Assembly (NCBI GenBank): GCA_036925085.1
Contig: JAUPFP010000017.1
Span: 2,694,058 to 2,758,057 of the forward strand
Origin: Brachycybe producta
Taxonomy: Eukaryota > Arthropoda > Diplopoda > Playtdesmida > Andrognathidae
Direction of reading: 5' to 3'
Length of the DNA stretch: 64,000 bases
Both the position numbers and the translations under genes were made by a program. Positions 43,300 through 53,212 of this stretch are shown here, piece after piece. Numbering within the stretch: the first letter of the stretch is position 1; every line of letters begins with the position of its first letter. The notes below the pieces were generated by a model, which was not told the origin of the DNA, ran no database searches, and saw only the letters and a list, made by a program, of their open reading frames with translations.

Positions 43300-44093
43300 T
43301 GTAACGTCCCGCCGGACCGTTACAATACTCCGGTAAATTAAACCCCAGAACAGGCGTAAAACTTACCGCTTACCGGCTCCTTACGGGGACGGGACCGTAC
43401 CCGTAGCCGCCTTTCCCACGGTGTTCCTCTTGGGATGTGTCGGCTCCTTGGAGCCACCCCTGATGGACACGGACGAAAACCATGCCGCCACGCCGAGAAT
43501 ATTGTGGTAGAACAACGGTTCTACCGCGAGCCGACACAAGTACCGGCCGAAAAAAGACGGTAGCAGGATGATGGAGTTCCCCAAGCGGAAATCCCACCCC
43601 CTCGCAGTACTCCCCAAATAAACGGACACGACACAGGTGTGATGATTAAAAGTGTTTAATTACACTTACGGCGAAGAAGATGAACGAAGGCAGTGATGTT
43701 TACACACACTGGCTGGTCAACTTTGACCAGCCAAGCCACCATAAATATATATAAAGAAAAGCCTAATGGCAAAGGCACAAAAGTAGATGATAATGATGAG
43801 GAGGAGGCCTCTTTGGCCACGGGCCACGAGGCCACAGGTCAGGTCCCTTCAGCTCCCTTCAACACACTACCCAGATCCTGTGGCTGACCAGGCCACAGGA
43901 AACCTCCAGGCAACTCCACCTGGAGGGGACAGAGGTCACATCTGACCTCTCACCCATAGACTTCATGGTGAGAGGTCTCCTGGCACCAAAATGGCATCTG
44001 TCCTAACAGCCTACTGCAGCTGTCAGGCAGACCACCATAGGGAAATTCATCTGCTCAATCAAAATTTAAAATTGAGCAGACCAGGTTGCCACA
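43300..44093 (-). mobile_element. LTR of Gypsy unit G2
   Basis: Minus strand: begins TGTGGCAACCTGGTCTGCTC and ends CGGGACGTTACA (TG...CA, 794 bases). It has a TATA-like TATATATATTTATGG and a block GTGTAATTAAACACTTT. The copy at 63544-64000 (plus strand) matches it from the first base through CACTTT. It lies just 3' of ORFX-A, so it acts as the 3' LTR of that unit. No target duplication was seen. Confidence 0.75.
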
Positions 44094-44170
44094 ATCCTCT
44101 CAACTTCCCTGTTTCGTCTCGGGAACAGGTCAGTCAAGCCAGCCAGGATTGCTCCCCGAACCTGACCTTC

Positions 44171-47100
44171 TTAGGTACCGGACGGCTTCTCTGGCGGTGT
44201 CGCGAAAGTGGAGCCCATCCACTCTGCAGCCCACCGCCGTGCCCACCACAGGCACATCTGGGTGTTACGCCACCCAAAACCAGTATCGAAGACCGTCCCC
44301 CTAAGACGGCTTTCCTCCAGGGCTCGGAATTCCTCGAAAGGAATATCCTGGAGTTGCAGATGCGTGCGAAGCATCCGACTTGTTAGGAGGTCCACCAGGG
44401 CAACCACGGGTACGGTCTCACACCCTGGCTCAGTTATAAACTGTCCAGCCATACCTCCTAGGTCGCATCTCAGCAAACATTGGATGAATGGGGCTGCACG
44501 CCGGGCTAGACGAACTATCCCGGCATCTAGTTCCACCACATCCAAAATTGCAAACGTTTGCTGGACCGGGTTCACGACCATTACTACCGGAAAACCTCCA
44601 CAACAAAACGCCACCACATGGCGCATGTTGTACGGCGGTAGCCTTGCTACCCACGGCTCTGGAAGTGGCTCATCCAGACGGTAGTAGCTGTGGTATTGGC
44701 AACCCTCCATTCCCAGCTGGTCCTGCCAAAGACCCAGTCGGTTATTCAGATACACCTCTGCATCTGAATACGGGGCAGTGCACCAATACGCTTTCCCTCG
44801 GCCTCAGGCCTAGGGGAGGTTGACGTTTCTGGTCCTAGGGTATCAAATACCCCGCTGCCATGAACCAGAGAGAAGGATGTACCCCCACTGGGGGTCACGG
44901 GGTCACGTCTTGTGGGAACACTGCCTCCTGCCACCGAGGTTCCTTCGCCCTTAGGTGAGGTGCAGGATTCCCACCGCTCGAACCCGCAGGCTCAAGACCG
45001 CATCCACCTTTGGGGAGGATGGAGGCATGCCGACCAAAACATCGCGCATCGACCTACCATCTATCCGCGCCGCCTCAACAGGACGGGTATGGACCGGCTG
45101 ACTCCCAGGGGGAGTCAGCGAAGAGTCATCCGAAGGGACTCCTCCTTTTCCGCCACGACGCCTCCAGTTTCGGCTCTCTGGCGCCTACTACTGGAGGGTG
45201 TCGGACTCCCCTTCCTCTCACGCTTTGACTTTTTACGGTCCTTCTTCTTTTTCTTTTTCTTCCCGTGAGAGGAAGGTTGACCATGCGTCGTGTCAGACTT
45301 AACTGACTCCGACAACTTACTGGGCCGATCAGGCGTAGGCGGGTGGTTAGCCCCCTTTGCCTTCTCGGACTCCTTCTTCGAAGGTTTTCCGGCCGGAGCC
45401 GTACTCTTCTTCGCAGAAGTGCCCTTAGCCGAGGTGACAGCCGAGGGTGACTGTCCGGAAACAAATCTCCCTCGACCATCCCGAAGGAGAGGCTTCTCCT
45501 TCGGTGCAAGAGTCGGCTGACTCTTGCCACCAGTAGCTTTGGCTTCCGCACCATGGGCTGGTGCACTGCATCGCCTCCCTCTCGGCGATTCGCTTCTGGC
45601 CAGCGATGGTCGTGGCACTCACATTTGGCAGGACGCCACGACCGACAGGAGGTTTCCCTGTTTTGAGCGGGCTCCGGGTGGGTATCCCCTGCAGGGGAGG
45701 GAACTCCGCAGCCTGGCGCTCAAACTCCTGCCGCTCACTTGCACCGACCAAACGAGCGATCTGTCGGTGCAAGCTCGCTGTTTGAGCTTGTCCTCCAAGC
45801 TCTCCGGCTTCTGAGGTTTGAAGGCCTTTCCTAGACCTGAGCACCTGGCCTTCTTGCCTCTAGAGCTTTCGGCAACTGGTGGGGTGTGAGGGCGGGACCT
45901 TTTTTGTCCCTTGCCACCACCACCACTCACAGATTTTTCCGTTTTACCGGGAGCGGGTACTGGAGGCTGAGTAGCCTGCTTCTCCACTCGCCGGTCTCTC
46001 TTCGGGTTGTCCGACTGCCAGCCGGAGTGGCCAGCTACTGCCTCGGGCAGACCCGATCCAGCAGCCGGCTTCTCTGGCCAAGCAGCCCCTGCGAAAGCGG
46101 GCAAAAGTCTCCGCTCGAAGCCCCACAGCAGGCGTGAACTTCATCAACTCCCTCCTTAGCTTTAAGCGTCGCCTCTCTCTCTGCGAGAGCCTTGGCTCTG
46201 GCAGTGATCCGTGCGGCTCCGGACTTCTTCTTGCGCTTCCTTGCGCTGTCCTTCTTCGCCTGCATGGTCAGAATTTCCCCGATGAAGAATCGACGGTCCC
46301 CGACCAGGAAACCACCTTCCTGGACCATGTCCCGTCTAGCTTCATCTAACCGATCCAAGCGGCCTTCTTCTTCGGCCAAGCACACAGCCACAGCCTCCAA
46401 AGACATTGGATCGGCGGGAAGAACTCCGGGGGATCCCGTCCCAGACGGTTTACCCTCGGAGGCCGAACTACTCCCGTCAGACTCCGAAGAGCCCTCTGAA
46501 GAGGAGTTACGACTCCGCCACTGCCTGGAGGCGTCAGCCACCAAATCAAAGGTGGTTTCGACCTTCATCTCCGTGTCTATGACTAAAGACGCTCCCAAAT
46601 AGACGTCCTCACTGTCCTCGACCACCCTAGACCAATCTAGGAGGTCTCGAACAGCCGGAGACCCGGGTTCCGGGGTACTAGCAGTTACCACACCGGTAGC
46701 CGCTTTCCCAAAAACAACACCCGCTTCTGCAGGCTCTCCACCCGGAGAAACTACCGCCGCCATCGACTGAACGGTGGTAGCAGCCGTATCTCTGGGGGAG
46801 ACTGCAGGTATCTGCCCCAGAAGGCTCCGACACCGGTCGGAGTCGACTGGGCAGACTCCGGACCTTCCACGGCCTCTGCTGCCGGGGAATCAACAGATTC
46901 CAAGGTGGCATCAGCCGTTTCCGGTCCGCCAGATGATGGGGAGCCCTCCGATCCCGACTCCAGCGGCCTTGCATCCCCAGGATGCAGCAGGCTGAGGGAG
47001 GAGGACCGTCGGACACTCCCGTCGCCTTCCTCCTTCTCCTTTTCCGTGGTGAACCTGGACAAAATGGAACAAACCATTAAAAACATGTTTCTACCGTGGA
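44171..47100 (-). pseudogene. ORFX-A: third ORF of Gypsy unit G2, frameshifted
   Basis: Minus strand, in about seven frame pieces: 47070-46751 (SSSLSLLHPGDARPLESG), 46763-46035 (LVIDTEMKVETTFDLV; SSSEGSSESDGSSSASEGK; possible coiled coil AITAR/AKALAEREATLKAK region), 46104-45780, 45844-45600 (ASLHRQIARLVGASERQEF), 45618-45115 (Lys-rich, HGKKKKKKKDRKKSKRERKG), 44934-44746 and 44770-44171 (YLNNRLGLWQDQLGMEGC; RLPPYNMRHVVAFCCGGFPV; ending at the LTR). Total length would be about 950 residues. I know no family with this layout. Position 3' of pol and before the LTR is where env lies in other Gypsy elements, but no membrane segment is seen. Confidence 0.6.
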
Positions 47101-47572
47101 AAAGTGAATTCCACGGGCTTTCACCGTGAGAATTCCCGTTTTCACCGTCCAAAGTCGGTAAACCACGGTAAAAACCCTGGTTAACCACCTTCGGGCGGTG
47201 AAAACACTTTTTCACTGAGTTCCTACGGTCGAAAAGGGCATTGCACGGACTTCTACCGTGCAAAATGCCGTTATCACCATCCAAAGTCGGCAATTCACGG
47301 TCAAAACCGTGTTTTACCGCCTTCAGATGGCGAAAACCACACCCTGGCGGGCTTCTACCGTCCAAACACCGTCGAACATGGGCCTTCCCAAGCGAAACGG
47401 CGCTCGGACGGGCTGAACCCGTCCATAGTGGTTTGGCCACAATGACAACAGTCATGGCGGCGAAACCACTCCCATCACGTGTGTATACAGTCATTGACCG
47501 TAAAACACACCGTTAACACTGAAAAAAGAACTGCCAACAGGCAGAAGAAGGAAATTCCCTTAGAGGAACTTA
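47101..47572 (-). repeat. ACGGT-rich spacer between pol and ORFX (G2)
   Basis: Minus strand: starts GTAAGTTCCTCTAAGGGAAT directly after the integrase zinc finger codons, with GCCTGTTGGCAG near the start. It continues with repeated blocks such as TTTTGCACGGTAGAAGTCCG and GGTGATAACGGCATTTTGCA. The same blocks occur in the spacer at 38539-39264. Confidence 0.6.
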
Positions 47573-48300
47573 CTTTATCAATTTTGCCCCTCTTTTCCAG
47601 TCTGAACCGTCGCGCTCTCTCACACACCAAACATGACTTAACATATTCGGTAGTGTCTCGCTTCATACCGATCCAGTAGAAGCATGAGCGCAGTCTCTGG
47701 AAGGTCTTAAACATCCCGAAGTGACCAGCTTCGGGAACGTCATGTAGCTTCCTTAGACAGAAAGCCCTGCACGACTTCGGAATTACCAGAACAGTTCTCA
47801 ACCGATCATGGATGGACCTGATGGCAAACAACAAGTCGTCTGCCACCACAAACTTGAACCGGAGGTTTGAGTTGGGGTCCTCCTTGACCCAATCCACCTC
47901 GGAACGGATGTGGTAAATAACCTCACCTACGTCGGCTTCGACGTATTCAGGCAAGGAAAGGTCTGCCACATCACGAACAGGATACCGACTCAAAGCGTCG
48001 GCATCCATGTGCAGTGTCCCCTTCCTATACTGAACCTTAAACCGGTACTCTTGTGGCTGCATCTGCCAACACCCCAACCTGCCTTGCAGGTTTTTGGCTG
48101 TCTGCAGATAGCAAAGAGCATGGTGAACTCTTACGATCACGAACTCCCGGTTAAAGAGGTAAGGACGGAATTTACCCACGGCAAACATGACCGCCAAGCA
48201 CTCCTGCTCGGTGACCGAATACCGTGTTTCCGCTCCTTTCATGAGTCGGCTTGCATAGGCCAGAACACGGAGGAACCCTCCGGCAACTTCTGGTAGACTA
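47573..48300 (-). pseudogene. Gypsy G2 RNase H and integrase zinc finger
   Basis: It reads MKGAETRYSVTEQECLAVMF, KVQYRKGTLHMDADALSR (RNase H and its C-terminal DALSR block), then the integrase HHCC: LHDVPEAGHFGMFKT ... CLVCERARRF. The frame stops being integrase at about 47573, where the spacer begins; the catalytic core and C-terminal domain are missing. Confidence 0.85.
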
Positions 48301-48998
48301 TGACTCCCAAGCCGTACCCACTAGCGTCGGTATGGATAATTACCTAACCACGAGGATCATACATGGTGAGTACCGGCGCTTTGGTTAAAAATGCCTTTAA
48401 CCGAGCAAATGCTAGTTTGCACTGATCCGACCACTCGAAGGACGCATCCTTCTTCGTCAGATCATGCAAAGGCCTTGCCACCTTGGCGAAGTCCTTGATG
48501 AACCTTCGATAGTAACGGGCCAGTCCGAGAAAACTGCGGACGCCTGTCACCGTCATCGGGACATCAAACTCCTGAACTGCCCGTACGAGATCCGGGTCCG
48601 GAGCAACTCTCTCAGCACTCACTATGTGACCGAGATAACGCACTTTGTTAAAGCCAAAGAAACATTTTTTTGGCTGGAGTTTCAGCTCCGCCCCTCGTAA
48701 CAGTCCCCAGTCCAAGGACAGTAGAGAGTCTCTCGAGAAACTGCTCGAAAGTGTTCCCAAAGACGATAATATTGTCCAGGTACACCAGACAAGTCTTCCA
48801 CTTATGTCCTGCCAATAAGAGGTCTAGCGCTCTCTGCATGGTGGCTGGAGCATTACAGAGTCCGAAAGGCATTTTCCGGAACTCAAACAGACCTTGAGAG
48901 CAAATAAATGCCGTCTTCTCAATGTCTGGCTCAGCCATCCGAACCTGCCAGTAACCACTAGCCAGGTCCAAGGTAGCGAAGAACTTCGCACCGGCCAC
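48301..48998 (-). pseudogene. Gypsy G2 reverse transcriptase, partial
   Basis: It reads FFATLDLASGYWQVRMAE, MPFGLCNAPATMQRALDLLL, CLVYLDNIIVF, and, after a frameshift near 48700, LKLQPKKCFFGFNKVRYLGH and GVRSFLGLARYYRRFIKDFA. The active-site box is YLDN instead of YLDD. The RT start (before FATLDL) is missing, so it joins gag by a deletion that also removed the protease. Confidence 0.88.
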
Positions 48999-50500
48999 TC
49001 AGTTCGGTAGCGACCGGCGGCGGTTTAATGAAGATTTCTCTTCGTCTTCCACGAGTCGATAGTAGAACTGGCCATCATGAACGGTGGCCAGGTACTTACG
49101 ACCCTCCAGCCAGACTGGCGCAACACCAGTGGTTGGCGAGAGCTTCTGACTTTCGTCAGGCACCACTCTGGCAACCTGCCCTCTGGCCGCAGCCTTCAGA
49201 CAATCCTTCTTCAGGGGACCCATCTGGTTACACCCAAAACAAGGACCTAGTCGCCGGAGTGAGTCTCCTGTTCGGTCCGCACTTCGAGGCGTTGCCGCCG
49301 GCTGACTTCCACTAGAGCCTGCTGTCTTCTTTTTCTTGCCTCCGGTCTTAGCTCCTGCTTTGTTTGACTTGGACACTGCAGCAGCCTTCGCACCCGTTTG
49401 GCTCGAAGATGAAGCCCTGGCAGAGCTCCCAGAGCTAGCCGTGGTTCCGGAGGACGGAGCGTTAGCCCTGTCCTGAGGAACCCCTCTAGTACGGTTAGGT
49501 AATTTACCTGTAAGAAGCAAGTCGGCTTCAACCAGCCGTGCTTTTCTGACATATGCCTCCACCGTACCGGCCTTACAACCGATCAATTGATCAGTGATGG
49601 CCATCAGGAGTTTCCGTTTGAAGCGTATGAGCCGACAGCTCTCGTCTTCGCCCGGAGACACTCGGTCGGACAGTTCCAAGAACCGCCAGTAGAATGCCTG
49701 CACAGACTCGGTAGCCCCCTGTTTCATCGACTCAAATTCGCCGAAACAGAGGCGAGCCTGGTTACTTGTGCTGAAGCGGCTACGCATAGCATCCTTCAGC
49801 TCAGTCCAAGTCAGGTCAGGAAAAGTTTCCACCAAAGTGGCGTAATACTCCTCCGCCGGACTGTCCAGCAGAAACGTAAAAAAACTGCATCGGGACTCGT
49901 CCGTCCAGCGCTGAGCTCGGGCTTTCGCTTCGAACTTGCGGAGAAAAGGCGTCCAGTCTTCTCTGCCGTCGTAACGAGCAAATGAGTGGTCCGGGTTAAA
50001 GAACCCGAACGCCTGAACCTCCGCTGGAACCGCTGGAGTGGGCATCCAAGCAGCGGCGCTAACCCTGCGAGGCTGCCTGTTCCGGTTCCCCGAAACGTCA
50101 GACTCGGACTCAGCTTCCGAGGGTATTATCAACTGAACTCTTGGCTGCTGTCCAGGTGCAGGAGGAACACCCCGGCCAATCCCCCTAGGAGATGGCCTGG
50201 GTGCTTCCCGCAGAGGTTCCCGCCTGGCCTGCACCAGCGGTACCTCCTCCCATGCACATTCACGCACAGGCGACAGTGAATACACTGGCACATCCCTCTG
50301 TTCGACCACCGAACGAGACAGCCGTCCTTCCAACCGAAGGACATCTATCCCGTAAGCGATCTCCTCGGAGAACGTGGCCAAAAAGGCCCGGCCCTCACGC
50401 GCGGTCTCATCGGAGATCACCACCAGGTCCCAAAAGGGCTGACCGCCCCGTCCAACCGGACGAGCGGCGGTGGAAGTTTGGACGATCGACCGCGACCGAT
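48999..50500 (-). CDS. Gypsy G2 gag polyprotein
   Basis: The open frame 50423-48999 (474 aa, open further upstream without a clear ATG) has the capsid-type block GFFNPDHSFARYDGREDW, LTWTELKDAMRSRFST and FCEFE-like FGEFESMKQGATESVQAF, then a Ser/Lys-rich linker and a zinc knuckle CFGCNQMGPLKKDC with the usual His replaced by Leu. A post-knuckle piece (GRKYLATVHDGQFYY) follows. The copy is intact over its length but lacks pro and the start of RT after it. Confidence 0.82.
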
Positions 50501-50529
50501 GAGTCTTTTCAGTCTTTTGAGAACCTTTG

Positions 50530-51282
50530 AGTCTTTTTCAGTGGCTTTTTCTGTGGATCACTGAAAATATTGTTAAACTACATGTAATTGAGGACCTTCT
50601 GTATAAATAGTGTTTGTGGGAAGTTATGGTCTTCTGACTACAAATGTACAAATCCTGCCCCATATTGTGTGCCCACCACCACTTCTGCTTTTATAAATCA
50701 CCACGTAGGCCCATATTGCAAGGGCTACTTCCGCTGGTGATATTTACATGGTGAAAGCAAGAAAGAGGAAGAAACACTGATTGTAGGTGTGGACACGGAA
50801 CAATGTTGGGGGTCTGAATCGCGTCAGTTGCGATTCTGCCCCGCAACATTGAATCGGAGCAGTCCCGCAACAATGTATTGCAACAAAGCGTCCGGTGTAT
50901 ACTAGGCTTAAGAATTAACTTAACAAACATTAAAACACATCTCTTATTTCTCTGATTGGACAATATAAAGATTGGGCCCAAATAGACGAATAAATGGATT
51001 GGTCTCTTTGGCCAAAAGATGACTCATCCCCTATTAAGAGGGGAAACGAAAAACGTAAACAACTTAATCAAAAAGCAATAAAATCCACTCATGTGGAAGT
51101 TTAGAACAATGGTAAAGAGGGGAGAATGATAAGGTCAAGTTAAAAAATAGAATCTGGGTCAATTGGTACCTATGAGTAACGAGTGGCCCAGAAGCTACAA
51201 AATACAAGGTGCATACAAAGTTTCAAAACCCAAAACAAACAGTGCAAAATTAATAAAAAAAACGGCGGGCCCCAAAACATCT
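50530..51282. other. No gene recognised
   Basis: Region upstream of G2 gag. No LTR matching 43300-44093 was found here, and short frames are not recognisable. Confidence 0.45.
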
Positions 51283-51284
51283 CA

Positions 51285-51361
<77 letters not shown>
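51283..51361. repeat. TA microsatellite
   Basis: Nearly pure (TA)n of about 78 bases abutting a mariner terminus; TA is also the mariner target site. Confidence 0.9.
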
Positions 51362-51362
<1 letters not shown>

Positions 51363-51968
51363 GAGGTCTGTTCAAAAAGGAACCAAACTTTATTTTTTTA
51401 AACTTTATTATTAACTAGTGGAGTAACCCGACGGGAGCAAAATTCACAGGCAATTGTGCACATGCGTGTCGTTTGTTCCTTTTTTACTCTTTTCATTTCA
51501 ATTTCAGTCACCCCTTCACGTTTCTCTTTCTTTCTCTCTCTCTCCTCTTCTACATTTTCCAACCTTTTCCCCTCTCCAATTTAATATCATGGGGTTCTTG
51601 GATGAGAAGGGTGCAACATATAGTTGACCTTGAGAAAAAAAAGCTGTTCATTTCTTCATTTATTTAAATTTATATAAATTCCGACGTGCTTCAAGGTTTT
51701 GTTACTCCACACACACACACAGAGCTGGGATATTATATATATAACTTTATAGATTATTGGTCCTTGTCCCCTTCAAAATACTCCCCTTGCCTATTCACAC
51801 ACTTTTCCCAGCGGTGTTTCCATTTCGCGAAGCAGTCCTGGATAGCTTCATTTGAAATGGCATTTAAGGTCTCTGGCAAATTTGCTTTGATGTCATCAAT
51901 AGTCTGAAAACAGCGTCTTTTCAGCACTGATTTTAATTTAGGAAATAAGAAAAAACCGTCCAACCCAA
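51361..51968 (-). mobile_element. Mariner transposase remnant with an inserted repeat
   Basis: The terminal ACGAGGTCTGTTCAAAAAGG at 51361 is a typical mariner inverted repeat. On the minus strand, 51963-51754 encodes GFFLFPKLKSVLKRRCFQ, AISNEAIQDCFAKWKHRWEK and GEYFEGD, the C-terminus of a mariner transposase, including the aspartate-region LFPKLK block. The rest of the transposase is lost. Repeat R1 (51413-51740) has inserted between the terminus and the coding end. Confidence 0.85.
51413..51740. repeat. Dispersed repeat R1, copy 2
   Basis: Head ACTAGTGGAGTAACCCGACG, pyrimidine-rich body, tail ATATTATATATATA. The flanks AACTTTAT (51401-51408) and AACTTTAT (51742-51749) look like a target duplication within mariner. 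Compare copy 1 at 22330. Confidence 0.62.
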
Positions 51969-52860
51969 TCAGGGGCTACTGAGAAAGTGTTCTCAGTATC
52001 CTCTTTTTGGATATAAAAGGCCGTATATTTTGTATGTAAAGAGAGAGATTCTTCGGAACTCTTGAGCCACTGTTACTATGCTCAAGTTTATCCAGGAAAT
52101 AACGAATGATGTAAATAAACTGTTATTCTATTTAAACAAACAGTTGTCAAGTCTGATTTTATACTTTTTGAACCGAGCAAAAAACTTCAACATTTTATCA
52201 TCTAGCATTGTCAACCCAGATGTAAACCTGAATCTCCAGCCATAGATGAGACTTCTGAAGACAGCACGATCAACCAGCTTTTTACGGGCGAAAGCCCGGG
52301 GAGTAGCAGACAACAAAAGATCCTTAAAACTGTAAAGGTTCTTGAGAGAGGAACTTGTGAGGAAATGAACCGGACTAATTTCTACCCTTCCTCCCGAACC
52401 AGAGTAGAATTAGTGGCCCAGCTAACCACTTTCTGATCGCCCGAAAGAGCGTTACAATACTTTTTGATAATTCTATTCACCCCATGAACGTGGTTCGTTA
52501 CAATATCTACATATACATACATATTAAATTATATACAATATTATTTATATTATTATATATGGTTCAAATAATTTTAAATAAATTTTAAATGTTTGTACAG
52601 TTATTTCATTTCAGAGTTCATTTGTGTATTTACTTTAATTGAATTTTTGTAAATAAATTTTACTGCATTGCATTTTTTTTTCAATTATAAAAAAACATTA
52701 AATTTTAAATAATTCATTTTATTAATTTTTTTTTATTAATTCACAATTTCACAATTTATTGTGTATATTAAATAAATGTTTGGCTTTGCAGAAATACAAA
52801 CAATTGGAAAAAAATTCTATTTACTATAATAACATACAAGAATCTACCAGAAATAAATAA
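51969..52860. other. Unclassified repeat-like DNA
   Basis: A minus-strand frame, 52316-52128 (ATPRAFARKKLVDRAVFRSL), looks like a decayed element protein that I cannot place. The rest is AT-rich with no recognised feature. Confidence 0.35.
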
Positions 52861-53034
52861 AAGTATTGGACGCCTTGTGACTCCATCTTCAGTGAGTGAA
52901 GTGCAAATCGGCCATCTTTTTTCTTTCCACTTTCTCAACGGCAAATGCCTTAATGTGTCGGCCTTATCTATATAAGGAGGCTATGCCTCATTGTACCATA
53001 TAAGTGAACTGTGCATTGTACTCATCTATGGATA

Positions 53035-53051
53035 TGACGTCACGTTATAAA
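53035..53051 (+). promoter_or_regulatory. Candidate THOC7 promoter elements: CRE and TATAAA
   Basis: A perfect TGACGTCA (53035-53042, cAMP-response-element core) is followed by TATAAA (53046-53051), about 150 bases before the THOC7 ATG. The location suits a promoter. The TATA is unusually close to the CRE and may be chance. Confidence 0.35.
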
Positions 53052-53202
53052 CCGGATGCTTCACTCACTTAGCCATAATCCAACATTTAAAGTCAAATAT
53101 TTAAATTGTATCATTGTATTCATTTTTTTTTTGCAAATATTGCCGGGTGTGTTGTATTATATAATATATACCATTCACCTCCTAAGGCGTTATCAAGAAA
53201 TC

Positions 53203-53212
53203 ATGGGAGACG
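53203..53212 (+). CDS. THOC7: THOC7 exon 1 (10 coding bases)
   Basis: ATG GGA GAC G followed by donor GTAAGT, phase 1. Joined to exon 2 it reads MGDEDVFRRKL; human THOC7 starts MGAVTDDEVIRKRL. The exon was chosen because start, donor and phase all fit and no other ATG upstream of exon 2 does. Confidence 0.75.

Noticed and set aside
50430-50690. 5' LTR of G2 upstream of gag
   Set aside because: No sequence matching the 43300-44093 LTR or a primer-binding site could be found.
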